The notes under the pieces are model-generated. The model saw only the letters and a program-made list of their open reading frames with translations, searched no databases and was not told where the DNA came from. Positions 1 to 10,317 of a stretch of 64,000 bases of DNA are shown piece after piece. Position 1 is the first letter of the stretch. Each line of letters begins with the position of its first letter. Position numbers and translations under genes: made by a program. Location of the stretch: positions 35,113,917-35,177,916 of the forward strand of contig OY829544.1 in the NCBI GenBank assembly GCA_963691705.1, read 5' to 3'. This DNA comes from Viola odorata (taxonomy: Eukaryota > Streptophyta > Magnoliopsida > Malpighiales > Violaceae).

Positions 1-261
1 ATATATATGGGGTAGGCGTTACCTAGGCAAGGCAACGTCTACGTCCTTCTCGAGTCACTTGGCTTGGCCTGGGATGAGATAACGCCTTGTGTCATGACAG
101 TGTGTGTGTGGGACCCCCTCGCTGATGTCGACCATCCCAGGGTAGGTCACATGGGAAGAGGTGATAGCCTCGATGCTGTCGGAGCGGTAGGAGCAGCAGC
201 GTTACCCCCCACCGCAGGGTATTAGACGAAAATGCCCTTGTCATTAGAAGTATTGTTATCA
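1..261 (-). repeat. 3' LTR of element A (partial)
   Basis: Positions 1-261 align with 28062-28322, and similarity stops abruptly at ...TTGTTATCA (261 and 28322). This marks the LTR end, which in element orientation is the TGATAACAA start. About 317 bp of this LTR lies before the window. Confidence 0.9.
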
Positions 262-262
262 C

Positions 263-281
263 AAGCCCAACCGAAAATGAG
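263..281 (+). promoter_or_regulatory. Conserved 19-bp motif AAGCCCAACCGAAAATGAG, first copy
   Basis: This 19-mer begins two bases inside the LTR boundary and recurs exactly at 1010-1028, upstream of aORF2. Near-identical versions sit upstream of aORF2 in B (40034-40051) and C (49545-49561). Conservation across three elements suggests a cis element, but the role is not known. Confidence 0.45.
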
Positions 282-406
282 CCCGAGTGTTTACTAAGGG
301 CTAGTGCTTCATCCTTACATCTTTCCAAGTTAACTGGTTTTTCATGCGTAGAGATGATCCGTTTGCCGAGAAAATACGTTCCTTCCAACCGCCATTCTTT
401 TCTAGC

Positions 407-414
407 CTATAAAT
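407..414 (+). promoter_or_regulatory. TATA-like box for aORF1 of element A
   Basis: CTATAAAT lies about 60 bp before the aORF1 ATG. The same box is present in B (TTATAAAT, 39428-39435) and C (CCTATAAAT, ending 48960) at a similar distance. This supports an independent plus-strand promoter. Confidence 0.6.
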
Positions 415-473
415 TGTCTTTTGTCGCGCTGCTTTTTTCATGACCGTTTCTGTGCTCCCTCTGATTTTTGACT

Positions 474-857
474 ATGGATGATCTTACGAGAAACTTTCTG
501 ATCTCGAAGTCACATAGCTTGAAGAATCTTGTCGAGTCTGACATCGGCTTCCTGGAGACCGTGCTGACTAAAACCTCTAAAGATGTCTTGGAGCTTCAAG
601 GAATGATGACTCCTTTGCTGTCCAGACAAGGGGCTGCTTCAATGGAGGATTTCAGTCCTATACAGAGCGTGTCAAAGCTGGGTGTTGCGATCTCCCGCAT
701 CGAGGTGACCATCACTATGTTGCAACATAGGAAAGACCTACTAGTGTGCTGCTTGAAGGGTATGAGGGTTTCCTCCGCTGAACTGTCCTTAGTGGCGGAT
801 GCTCTAAGGGAGATCTCTGCTGCTCTTGAGGACGATGAAGTTGGGTCCCATGCTTGA
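474..857 (+). CDS. aORF1 of element A, small antisense protein of unknown function
   Basis: 127 aa, open throughout. The ATG at 474 was chosen because the orthologues in B (39496) and C (49010) begin at the same residue with MD-D/N-LT-NF. The protein is predicted helical, with a hydrophobic heptad-like stretch around residues 65-100 containing ARIQ/SRIE...LQxRKDxLxCCLKGMR, and it ends in an acidic tail before SHA. I recognise no domain. The gene runs opposite to gag-pol between pol and the 3' LTR. A TATA-like box precedes it and an AATAAA follows at 927-932. The very similar length and sequence in three elements suggest coding constraint. Small coiled-coil adaptor is only a guess. Confidence 0.7.
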   Translation: MDDLTRNFLISKSHSLKNLVESDIGFLETVLTKTSKDVLELQGMMTPLLSRQGAASMEDFSPIQSVSKLGVAISRIEVTITMLQHRKDLLVCCLKGMRVSSAELSLVADALREISAALEDDEVGSHA

Positions 858-926
858 CCCTTAGCTGTCGTCCCTTTGTTTTTTACTACTTCTGTGTACG
901 CGCTTAGGCCATTTAGGCCATAATTA

Positions 927-932
927 AATAAA
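927..932 (+). terminator. Poly(A) signal after aORF1 of A
   Basis: AATAAA lies 70 bp after the stop codon. The equivalent position in B (39963-39968) and C (49461-49470) also carries AATAAA in the same taggcc...aataaa context, so the aORF1 transcript probably ends here. Confidence 0.5.
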
Positions 933-1009
933 ATGCTGCTTTGAACATTGTTTCATCTTTTACCTTTGATTTCTCGTTGTTTATTGCTCCAATCAGGTAC
1001 GGTCGTTAT

Positions 1010-1028
1010 AAGCCCAACCGAAAATGAG
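1010..1028 (+). promoter_or_regulatory. Conserved 19-bp motif, second copy, upstream of aORF2
   Basis: Identical to 263-281. It lies about 320 bp before the aORF2 ATG, as do its counterparts in B and C. A TATA-like CTATTTAAT follows at about 1254, again conserved in B (CTATTTAAA near 40316) and C (CTATTTAAT near 49780). Confidence 0.45.
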
Positions 1029-1331
1029 TCTTTTTTCTGGAATAGAAGTCTTTAATGCCCCAATTAACAATAAATGTTTACTTGATCGCCCCTTGCGTCG
1101 CGCTTCCCGTGGTGGGTGATTGGGCGGTTTTTTGGTGCCTTTTGATTGGCGTAGTTCTCGAGCAGTTGCGTGCGCCACATCAGATTCTGTAATTATGATT
1201 GTTCTTCACCAGGTGTACTTATTGCTTTCAAGAGACACGCAAAGAGATCTCAGCTATTTAATGGGGTCTTCTTCCCTTTTCCTCGTTCACCTTCTTCTCC
1301 TTATTCCTTTTCTTGGATTGCTTGCGTATCA

Positions 1332-1745
1332 ATGGCAGATTCCTACTTCCTTGATACTACGGCGCGTGACTCCCCGCCGACTCCTCCAACTTCACCCGAT
1401 TCGGATCATCCTCCTCCATCTCCCCCATGGAGGCAGCCAGTCCGCTGGAAGGGCCGCAAGAGGCCAAGGAAGGAGACTTTTGAGGCAGTTGGCATCCCTT
1501 CCGCTTTCTCCGCATGGAAGGACAATGGACAACTTCCTTCTGTGACTCTTGTCTTGGCAAAAGATTCTCTTTCTAACACAGATTCTGGGACAACAATTGC
1601 TAGCGTTGCAGACGGGCTGAGCTCGGCACTGCTGGGTCAGGAAAAAAGGGTTGACGAACCTTTTCCTCCTTACAATGGAGGTCTGCCGCTCTCGGATGAC
1701 GACGATATTTTTTACTATGACATGTACTGGCCTGATGAGGATTAG
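1332..1745 (+). CDS. aORF2 of element A, proline-rich/basic/acidic protein of unknown function
   Basis: 138 aa from the conserved start MADSY. A longer upstream extension is open in this copy but is not conserved. The layout is shared with B and C. It starts with a proline-rich N-terminus (SPPTPPTSPDSD, about residues 14-30), then a basic patch (KGRKRPRK, about 40-50) that could act as a nuclear localisation signal. A variable middle and a strongly acidic, aromatic C-terminus (SDDDD...YWPDED) follow. No known domain is recognised. An AATAAA lies at 1791-1796. The separation of charge and the NLS-like patch would fit a nuclear regulatory or chaperone-like protein, but this is inference. Confidence 0.65.
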   Translation: MADSYFLDTTARDSPPTPPTSPDSDHPPPSPPWRQPVRWKGRKRPRKETFEAVGIPSAFSAWKDNGQLPSVTLVLAKDSLSNTDSGTTIASVADGLSSALLGQEKRVDEPFPPYNGGLPLSDDDDIFYYDMYWPDED

Positions 1746-1790
1746 TGGCCTAGCGTTACGGGTGCTGTAAGTGTCGTATGGCTTTTAACA

Positions 1791-1796
1791 AATAAA
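1791..1796 (+). terminator. Poly(A) signal after aORF2 of A
   Basis: AATAAA lies 46 bp downstream of the stop, in a segment (g-tcgtatggctttt) also conserved after aORF2 in B and C. Confidence 0.4.
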
Positions 1797-1963
1797 CTTG
1801 ATGTTTTCTTTCTCTTGCCACTGTGTTATTTTATTGATGGCTGATATGGAGGCGTTAGCCTTGCTGAGCCAAACGTTCTGCGATGGTTTGGCTCGGCCAA
1901 TCATTAACTGCCGCTTGGTAGGTCGTGGTAAATAACTGCTTACTTCTAACTTCTGAGCACGAT

Positions 1964-1974
1964 TCCACGTGGCC
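1964..1974 (+). promoter_or_regulatory. G-box-type motif upstream of aORF3 (A)
   Basis: CCACGTGG occurs within gattCCACGTGGcc, about 240 bp before the aORF3 start. The same string is present in B (near 41075), and C has tatCCACGTGTC near 50527. CACGTG is the core bound by plant bZIP and bHLH factors. Conservation between elements is seen; function is inferred. Confidence 0.5.
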
Positions 1975-2209
1975 CCTTTCTTTTACACGCGTCCTCGAGC
2001 GACTGGTAGTTCAATTAATGCAGTGATATTTGGTCCTTTAAAAAGGGGTTATCTTCTCTTTCCAATACTTTTTGCCCTTTTTTTGTTCTTCTCTGCACTT
2101 TCTCTGGAAAAGGTTCTCGCCCGTCCGCCGCCCTTCGCCGATTTGCCTGCGGATATTTCCTTTTAAGGTATCACTTCATCCCTTCAGATTTTCTGTTCAT
2201 TAGTTTATT

Positions 2210-3253
2210 ATGGTTGTGACTAGAACCAGACGATTCCTCTAGAGGCCCGTAGATCTAGAAATCGTGCAATCGTCCAACATTTTCTCCTGCGACGCGGTTT
2301 TAAACGCTGAACTGGAGGAGAACGGTATCACCTTCCCTCCTGGGTGTGTTCCTACCGTTCCCGAGAGCGACATGCGTCTTCATGATCCACTGTGGGGGAA
2401 CTATAGATTGGTTTATTTTAAAATGTTCCTCTATGGTTTCCGCCTCCCCGTCCATACTTCAATAGCGGCACTGCTACAGGAATACAAACTTAATCCTGCC
2501 CAGATAACTCCCTCTTCTTGGTGTGGGGTTTATGCCTTTCTTCGCGCTTGCGAGTTGGAGGGCATTCTCGCCCCATCTCTCAATTTATTTCGCAAATTCT
2601 TTAGCATGACCTGTCACGTTTGTTTAATCAGTATTACTCCAAGGTGGGATGACGCGTTTGTGCAGTCGTTCTAGCAGCGGTTTTGCGGCTTTGAGAGGGT
2701 TGTGGCCGATTGGAAAAACAACTTTTTCATTCTTGAGTTACCGTCCCGTTGGTGGCGCTGTGGTTTTAATCAAGAGCTTATAGGTCCCCTTTGGGCGAAC
2801 CCGGTGGTGCTGATTAGAAACGAGCTGGATCAAGCTAACGCTTTGCTAGATAAAAGTATACGCTATCGCATTCGGGAGTTCGCCTCATACAAGCTTCTAA
2901 ACGAGTGTGTTATGGGTGAGTTTGTCTTACTTCTCGTTCCCCTTTTCCACCTTTTGTTGTTCTCACATATTCCCTTGCCAGGAGATACTGATGGCCAGTT
3001 GCCCAAAGAGGCTAACGCTCCTTTGAACGTGATGCCGCTTAGAACGATACCGGCTTCTCCTCCTGCCGCGCATTCTGGTCCTCAGGGCATTCCGCCCAAG
3101 AGGGGAAAAACTAAAACAGTCGCTGGGAAGGGGCGGGCGCGCGTCATTTCTACGCGAGCTTCTCACTTTATCGACAATTGGCTACCGCCACGCCGCGGAG
3201 GGATAAATATAAGTCAGCCTTCGACTCGAATAGTTGACAGTGACGACAGCAGC
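2210..3253 (+). pseudogene. aORF3 of element A, 5' part (spliced antisense gene, interrupted by element E)
   Basis: Homologue of the intact aORF3 in C (50790-53032). The ATG at 2210 aligns with the start in B. In-frame TAG codons at 2240-2242 and 2672-2674 (Trp in B and C) disrupt exon 1. A 66-bp GT-AG intron at 2916-2981 follows, at the same place as in B and C. Exon 2 then runs until element E cuts it at 3253, and the remainder resumes at 19105. Exon 1 holds the domain I associate with Pfam Transposase_28, 'putative gypsy type transposon', with YFKMF-YGFRLP and LNPAQITPSSWCG (recalled from the family pattern, not searched). It is not functional as it stands. Confidence 0.8.
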
Positions 3254-4604
3254 TGTTGCTACCCGATTTTTGACTTTTAATTTTTAATTTTTCGCATTTC
3301 TATCATCAATTTTCAAAAATCGCACTTCCATTTATTTTCCTCCATCTGATGCTTATTTTTTACGCTTAATGTCATTTAAATTTTATTCCCTACTTTCGTC
3401 GCATTTTTATCACTTTTTCCGTTCGAACCCGTATCAATTCTCGAGTCAAATTCTCGAAACCAAGGGTCGAACAATTTCGGTCATTAGCTATTTACCTTTT
3501 ATTATTTTCCTAACTCGCATTATCTCTTTGCATTTTGTACAATTTTTATTTTAGTATTTTCTTACGCTCGAACTTTTATTACTTACAAGCGAATTTTTAT
3601 TGAACTATCTAGCGAACTTTTTATCACTCACTGTATGCTAAATACGTTATTTTATTTTATTATACGTTTTAACATTTTCGGTTCGAGTTTACATTTATTT
3701 TCAGGTAAAATTGCTCGTACCATCTGCTTAAATTGAATAATTTAATAATAAATCAAACCATTCATAGTTGACTTCAAAGTGGCTGTGGTAATTTCTTCAT
3801 TTTGGTTCATGCACGGAGACAACACTCAACCTCTCCCTCTCCATTTTTCAAAAAGCCTACTTCCTCTCTACTCATCCACCCTCCCTCAGCAAATCTCCTC
3901 GAGCCTCACCCTCTCCATTTTCCAAGCCTACTATCTAACCATCATCATCATCATCCCTACTCCCTCGTTCGGTACTCAATCTCCATAAATAGCTAAGGAA
4001 ATTTTCTCAAGAAAAAGGGGGGAGAGAACACACAGAAACACCAATTAATGACCTCCCTCTCCTGCAAATTAATTCTCTGCAAATTAATTCTCTACAAATA
4101 AAAGCCCAATTTATCCCCCCTAAATTAAATCCCAGGAGCAATCCCCCTGCAATCTTCAAAACTACAAAAAAACCAATTCCCTAAGAAATTAAATCCAATC
4201 ATCCCCAAATTAATTGAATTGCAAATTCAATTAATTCAATCCACTCTCCTCACCCAGCTGTGAAATCAATCCTAAATCTACAGCCACGCCGGCGACACCA
4301 ACCACCACGAGCCCTGACCCATCAGAGCCATCGCGCCACACCAAGCCGCGCCATCGTCTCAACCAATCGGCCAACCACCGCCTCAGCCCACTGCCGCATC
4401 CTACACCCAGCCACACCGCCGTTACGGCCAACCACCGCTACTGCCCACTGCCGCAATCCATCCCGCGCCTCAGCCACACCCAGCCACATCGCCCATCAGC
4501 CCCGATCCACAAGCCACGGCCGCAATCCATCCCGCGCCTCAGCCCACTGCCGCATCCGACACCCAGCCACACCAAATCGCTGCCACCATCAAACACAATC
4601 ACAA

Positions 4605-4790
4605 CCAAACCAAAGAAAAAGAAAAAACGAAAAGAAAATAAAGGGAAAGAGAGGAAATACGGCAGAAAAGAAAAAAAGAAAAAAGAAAAGAGAGGAAAAG
4701 AGAGGAGAGGGCTGCGGCCAAGAGCAGAGAAAAAGAAAAAGAATGAGAGAAAAGAAAAAAAAGAAAAAAGAAAAGAGAGGGGAGGGTTGT
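4605..4790 (+). repeat. Purine-rich low-complexity tract in the LTR of E
   Basis: Long run of AAAGAAAAAG and GAGAGGAAAAG on the plus strand, with an equivalent at 17949-18125 in the 3' LTR. It gives Lys/Arg-rich translations on one strand and Phe/Leu-rich ones on the other, with no sign of coding constraint. Confidence 0.8.
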
Positions 4791-4845
4791 TTTATTTTAA
4801 TTTGGTTGATGGGCTTGGCAAATTGGAATAAGAAGAAGGGTGGGC

Positions 4846-4864
4846 TTGGCTGCCAAGCCCAAAC
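4846..4864. other. Short palindrome GGGCTTGGCTGCCAAGCCC in the LTR of E
   Basis: An 8-bp perfect stem (GGGCTTGG/CCAAGCCC) encloses a 3-nt loop. It is present in the same form in the 3' LTR near 18182. It may be a structural element of the LTR transcript. Confidence 0.5.
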
Positions 4865-4983
4865 GTGAAACGTGAAACGTGAAAGAGGGAAGGTGGGCTG
4901 GTCTGATGGCCCCAGCTCTGGGCCCACTGGGCCTAGTCCAATTTTTCAGCTTACCGTATTTATTTTTCGTATCAATTTTCTGA

Positions 4984-5175
4984 ATGCTTGTACTATTTAT
5001 TTATTTTCGCACTTGCACTGTTTATTTATTTTTCGCACTCGCACTGTTTATTTATTTTTCGCCATCACACGTCTGTACTGTTTATTTACTTTTTGCACTT
5101 GTACTGTTTATTTTTTTTCCCGCACTTGTACTGTTTATTTATTTTTCCGCACTTGTACTGTTTATTCATTTGTAT
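4984..5175 (+). repeat. Short tandem repeat block in the LTR of E
   Basis: About seven degenerate units of roughly 24-30 bp around ctgtttatttatttttcgcactt. The 3' LTR carries the same block at about 18331-18520. It yields FIYF-rich translations in all three frames, which I regard as repeat artefacts. Confidence 0.75.
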
Positions 5176-5756
5176 GCTTGAATACTTGTCCATTTTTGCC
5201 CGCTATGCATGCTTAGATAATTATTTTGTTCATCCCAATTAATCATTTTCGCTCGTGTGCAGCAATTGCTAAATATTCAATCATTCAACGTTATTCTCTC
5301 CTCGTGCCGATAACTCTGATAAAAAAAGGGGTAAATCACCCATACCCCTTAATCAAGTAAACGTTTCTTCCCTTTTATTTATTTCACGCTTTTTCGCGTA
5401 TACGCTGGTATGCATGAATATTAGAACCGTTTAAATCTATTGGGCATGATCACGTAGTTTAGGACTTTTTCAAACATGTTTAAACACCTCTTTATCCGGT
5501 AACCTTTTTAGGATGTGACTCGCGTGCCTAACACCTTCCTGAGTCCATAAATCGACCCCGAACCACTGTTATCGGGTTCAGACCTACTTCGCCTTAGCTT
5601 TTTTATTTTTATGCCAGGACTTTAGGTTCCCTAAACCTAGAAAAATTAGGGTGGCGACTTCATTAGCATCATGTGAGACAAGTCCAATTTTGTCTCACAT
5701 CTCGTCCCAAACCCGCGTCGCATTAGGATAGAATCCAAAAAGGGGGTGCGACAGTT

Positions 5757-5776
5757 TGGCGACTTCACTGGGGATC
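5757..5776 (+). other. Primer binding site of element E (tRNA-Arg type)
   Basis: TGGCGACTTCACTGGGGATC matches the complement of the 3' end of plant tRNA-Arg(ACG), as I remember that tRNA, with one mismatch. It starts 3 bases after the LTR. A tRNA-Arg primer is known for Ogre-type Tat elements. Confidence 0.7.
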
Positions 5777-6197
5777 TCTAGGGTCGAAGCCGGAATTCAT
5801 TTTGAGGTGTTTTTTTCATATGATTTTTTGTACATGATTAATTATTTTTCATGTATGATGAATTGTTGCATTATCACTTGATTTTTTATGCATGATTAAT
5901 TGCTTGTATTCGCTTTGATAAATTGTTTATACATGATTTCTTGTTATGTGTTACTCGCTTTGATAAATTGTCATTGCATATACATATCCATGCATAATCC
6001 CTATCACCGGGCATCACCAAATAGGATTAGGTCGGTAGTAGTGAAGTCCTGGGGCCCAAGCCTCGGTAAGCTTTCACGAACCCTCACTCGGACTCGAACC
6101 CCTAAATGGATTGAGCGCCCCGATTCCTTTTATGATTTGGTAAACGCTCTCGTATCCATTTACTGAGGGACCACTTCTATGGTATCGTCCGGGAGCC
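5777..6197 (+). other. Leader region of element E, no gene seen
   Basis: AT-rich, with repeated tgattaattg/tgataaattg stretches and a GC-richer part at 6000-6170. No open frame with recognisable protein features. Confidence 0.6.
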
Positions 6198-6450
6198 TTC
6201 CAGCCAGAATAGAAATAGTTGGTGTCAACCCAGCATATGCATCATATTGAGATGCGTGTATTGCCACTTTGTTTCACTTTTTTCACTAATTTCTCAAAAT
6301 TTTCACAAATAACTCCTCAAAATCTTCCAGCCAGAATAGAAATAGTTGGTGTCAACCCAGCATATGCATCATATTGAGATGCGTGTATTGCCACTTTGTT
6401 TCACTTTTTTCACTAATTTCTCAAAATTTTCACAAATAACTCCTCAAAAT
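6198..6450 (+). repeat. 125-bp tandem duplication in E
   Basis: A segment starting CTTCCAGCCAGAATAG occurs at 6198 and again at 6323, nearly identical over about 125 bp, so it is a recent direct duplication. Confidence 0.85.
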
Positions 6451-6454
6451 CTTC

Positions 6455-7010
6455 CCACGTTTTACAAATCATTTCTCAAAATTTTCACTTTTTTACAAAC
6501 TGATTTCGCAATTTCTCCACAATTATAAATTGTTCTGCAAATTTTCCTTGTTTACAACTTTTCAGCAAATTTTCCACATTGGAAATCTTTTTCTGTAAAC
6601 TTTCCACACTGGCAATTTTTCGCAAAATCTTCATATTGCCAAATTTTTCTGTAGATTGGTCACATTTGTAAATTTTTCGCAATTTCTCCATGTTTGCAAT
6701 TTTTTGCAATGTCTCCATGTTTGCCAATATTTTTCACAATTTTTCAATATCCATAAATTTTTTCGCAATCTTTCACATGTACAATTTTCCGCAATATTTC
6801 ATGCTTCCAAAACTTCTCTACAATTTTTCCACGTGGGTCGAATTTTTTCGCAATTTTTTCCACGTGTGTCAAGTGTTTTCGCAATTTTTCTACTTGCAAT
6901 GATTTCCACAATTTTTCCATGGTTGCAATTTTCTCCGCAATTCTCCCATGTTCGCAAGTAGTTCCGCATGTTTTTTTTATGTTCGCGATTTTGTCATGTC
7001 TGCAATTTTT
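6455..7010 (+). repeat. Degenerate TTTTCGCAA/TTTCCAC repeat tract in E
   Basis: Many diverged copies of a roughly 35-40 bp unit containing ttttcgcaatttttccac(g/a)t. The open frames through this stretch on both strands are Phe- or Lys/Leu-rich and compositional. Confidence 0.7.
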
Positions 7011-9590
7011 CCATATTTTACTCTTCTGATTTATTAAATCCTTATCTTAATTGTCGATCTGTTCAAAGTTTAGATGCTACTAACTCATTTTTACAGAACC
7101 AAGGCGAGAAAGGAAGCTTCGCACATGAGACTTAAACAAGGGCGCTCTGTGGGATGCAACCCACGTAAACTGGGGGCAAGCAGTTAGAATGACAATCAGC
7201 GAAGCGTCAGGGAGCCTTGACGTCCAAGAATCCGAATCATATTGGGAGTCCCTGCATAAAGCCTCACCAGAAAAGGGAGAGTCTAAAACCTATTGATTAC
7301 GTTGTCCATTTTCCTAAATTGTTCTTCAATTCTACCCATTGTTTCTCTCTTATTTTTGCAGGAACTCGAATCATACTATGGTCACTTGCATAATGTTCAG
7401 CGAGATAAAGGAATCCTCCTCTTTTCAAGTCTTGAATGACCATCTTGTGTGCCTTTACTGCCCTGCCGCGGGCATCGGGAAGTTCATTATGCATTCTACA
7501 CCGGGGGGCAACCTTTTGGAAATTCCTCACTCCCATCCATTGCGGCGGCTCAGTTCCCCATATTTTCATTCTTTGCGGCGACCACACCCTGTTGTCCTCT
7601 TTACATCAGCATTCGAACTCTACGGGGTTCTCGCCCTGGCCTCAATCTATATTCCTATATGAACACTACAGTGTACATCAATGTCAGAGTGAGGTTTACA
7701 TTCATAGTTCTACAACAGCGCTTTGCGCCGACCTCAGCACTTTTTGCTGCACACATCCAGAGAAGTTCACTTACTTCTCTGTCTATTTAAATTTCGTACA
7801 ATCATTCCGCATTCATTCCCGCATTGGGGGCAATTCTTTTAAATTATTCATAAACTTTCGTGAGTGGTCATACCCTCACATTTTTGTCTATGAAATTGCT
7901 AAAATTGTTAAGATTGGTTACAAACTGTGCGTGGAACTCTTTGAATAAAATCCACACTACCCACAAAATTTTCAAACCTTCCTTAAATTGAGCATGTTCA
8001 ACATGTTACTGCATCATGGATAACTTGTGCATCCATTTGAAATTATATGACATGCGTGATCTTGCCTGCTAGCTCTTATATCTGCAGCATATTTAGACGT
8101 AAGCAGTCATAAACACATCCCTGTGAGCATTTTGGCCTCCACGTCTTATTTCCTTCATGAGTGCAAATGCCTGACTAAGTGCTAGTTGGATTTGCATAAT
8201 ATCCAGGGTACATGCGCCATTAGACATGGGATAGCAGTAAAATGACAGGGGACTTTACTCTTTGCTTCCACCTTTCTTTGGTCTTCTCGTTCTTTTGTCT
8301 TCAAACACTTGCCTTTGCTTTCTATTCGATTCATTTCTAAGCCGCTTGTAAAATCTTTTGCATCCACTTGAACTCCCTAAATAATGAGCAATGCCCAACT
8401 GAGGTTGTTAATTGAAGATAAGGTGCACATCGAACTTAGGTTGCGCAAGAGGGATTCTAAAATCTCTGAAGATTGCTGATGGTCAACGCCGAAAGAAGCA
8501 AAAAATCAAGACTTGAAGGCCCCAGCCAAATACAAGACGAAATTGTACTTGCTTTGCTTGAAAAAAATAAAGAGAAAAAAGAAGAAAAAAAGAAAAGAAG
8601 AAAAAACAGAAAAATGGGTGAACACAAGCAAGTCAAAAGATGATCTCAAAACAAAAGAGAGATCATTTTCAATGAAGATTCAAAAATTGGTGCACTTTAT
8701 CAACGACAAATGATGATTTCAAAAGTAAAAGAGATCATTTCTTGTGAAGATTCAAAAACCCAGTTGGGTATTTCGAAGAAGGGGTCCTAGGTTGTATTCA
8801 AACAACAATTTGCGGAGAAAAAGACTGACATTTCAAACGAAAGCTTCAGAGTTTCACCAAACTCTCGCAAACAGCGCTCGGGGTACCTTACCTCCGGTTA
8901 GTAACCTCAGTTGAGCATTGCTCATTAAAAACCCTTTCTTCTGCCAAAAAGCACTTTCTTCCTAAAACGGATTCCTTCTTCTTCTTTCAGTCTATCCACT
9001 ACATATTTCTATTCTCTTGCAAAGTCCTTTCGATTATATGAATTCCCATGCATGTGCATCTTCATATGAAGTTTATTCACTCGGATTGACATTGCAAATC
9101 AAACTTTGTGCTATGTTTGTTGCATTTTTATGAGTGTAAACACGTAGCCCTGTTTCTGAGTGTGAGCGCAAACACCAATATCCGGTGAGGATTACTTACG
9201 TCTATATGTTGTGGGAAAGTCTTGTCCTTGAGGTCGTTATCTCCTGGGCAAGATGCAAATGCTTTTCTAGGCTCGTATCAAGCATGCTTATATGATAGAA
9301 AATTGGATGACATGTTCTCCAAAAATGCATAAACTTATTGAACCTTCTCTTGATAGGGAAGTTGTTTTCACCTTGATAAAACGCTGGGGGCAAACTTTAG
9401 GGAAGTGTGGAAATACTTTCATATACGACATACATGATTTGATCTCATTATTTTCTCATTTATCAATTGCTTTCTCTTTTCCATCCACTGCTGCTCCGTG
9501 TTTATTTCCTCCCTATTTGCAGGATACAGATCTGCGTCAGTGGAATCTCACACTGTGATCAAAGCAACTGAATGGAGTGCGTTACCACTC
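7011..9590 (+). other. Unique internal sequence of element E, no gene recognised
   Basis: 2.6 kb without a credible coding region; overlapping short frames at 7300-7950 show no domain. The string aagggcgctctgtgggatgcaaccca (7138-7163) resembles the Athila 3' region at 28836-28858. The octamer GGGGGCAA, part of this element's PPT, occurs at 7172, 7826 and 9386. A purine-rich patch lies at 8560-8620. Confidence 0.5.
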
Positions 9591-9599
9591 CACAATTAT

Positions 9600-9780
9600 T
9601 TTCGTGCGGCGGATCCCATTTTCCCCACCGTCCAATGAACACTCGAATGAAATACGTTACCACATTTCAAACTTTCGTGTGGCGGTTCGAAGCCCCACTC
9701 TTCAAACTTCGTGTGGCGGTTCAAAACCCTACCTTTTAAAATTTCAAAACCCCACCTTCTAAACTTTTTGGTCTTGTCGT
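9600..9780 (+). repeat. Degenerate short repeats (CGTGTGGCGGTTC...) in E
   Basis: Three to four diverged units around cgtgtggcggttcgaaac with ccccacctt spacing lead into the 60-bp array. Confidence 0.55.
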
Positions 9781-9784
9781 GCGG

Positions 9785-10235
9785 TAACTTGGTTACCCAC
9801 GTTGCTGTGACGATTTGGTCGTCCACTTTTTAGTTGTGTCATGGTGGCTTGGTCACCCATGTTGCTGTGACGACTTGGTCGTCCACTTTTCAGTTGTGTT
9901 GCGGTGACTTGGTCACCCGTGTTGCTGTGACGACTTGGTCGTCCACTTTTTAGTTGTGTCGTGGTGACTTGGTCACCCATTTCTCATTTGTTGTGTCGTG
10001 GTGACTTGGTCACCCGTGTTGCTGTGACGACTTGGTCGTCCACTTTTCAGTTGTGTTGCGGTGACTTGGTCACTCGTGTTGCTGTGACGACTTGGTCGTC
10101 CACTTTTCAGTTGTGTCGCGGTGACTTGGTCACCCATTTCTCATTTGTTGTGTTGCGGTGACTTGGTCACCCATGTTGGTGGCGACGTAGTCGCCCACTC
10201 TCAGTCGTGATGTATGGCGACGTGGTCGCCCACAT
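9785..10235 (+). repeat. 60-bp tandem repeat array in E
   Basis: About seven units, several exactly 60 bp apart (for example 9844 and 9904), containing GTGACTTGGTCACCC and GACGACTTGGTCGTCC. Both are palindromic: GTGAC-TTG-GTCAC and GACGAC-TTG-GTCGTC. One shortened unit has tcatttgttgtgt instead. The small protein readings on either strand are periodic repeats and not genes. Confidence 0.9.
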
Positions 10236-10317
10236 CCGAAACTTCCTTCGCTATAAGCTCAAAGTATCCGAACAACCAACATTTCCCAACATCAGAGAAA
10301 AGCATATCACTCTGCAT

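Larger units (their letters stand above)
3254..5753 (+). repeat. 5' LTR of element E (2.5 kb)
   Basis: The LTR begins TGTTGC and ends GCGACA, with TGT...ACA termini. It contains a C-rich stretch of CAC/GCC triplets (4280-4590), a purine-rich AAAGA tract (4605-4790), a hairpin-forming palindrome near 4850 and a short tandem block at 4984-5170. Proline/Ser-rich or Lys-rich readings through these stretches are compositional and not genes. Confidence 0.93.

Noticed and set aside
1120..1545. 141-aa plus-strand frame overlapping aORF2 of A
   Set aside because: Not conserved in B or C. The overlapping MADSY frame is the conserved one.
4260..4927. Long frames on both strands in the CAC/GCC and AAAGA-rich part of the LTR (also 12632-13155)
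   Set aside because: Low-complexity composition, and the frames differ between the two LTRs. One even runs into the copia LTR.
4984..5242. Three overlapping frames rich in FIYF/LCLF in the LTR of E, repeated at 18331-18588
   Set aside because: All three frames of a short tandem repeat are open at once. The composition follows the DNA repeat and no start context or domain is present.
9759..10161. Periodic small proteins on both strands (GDQVTTTQLKSGRPSRHSN-like)
   Set aside because: They are direct translations of the 60-bp tandem repeat, open on both strands because the unit length is a multiple of 3.
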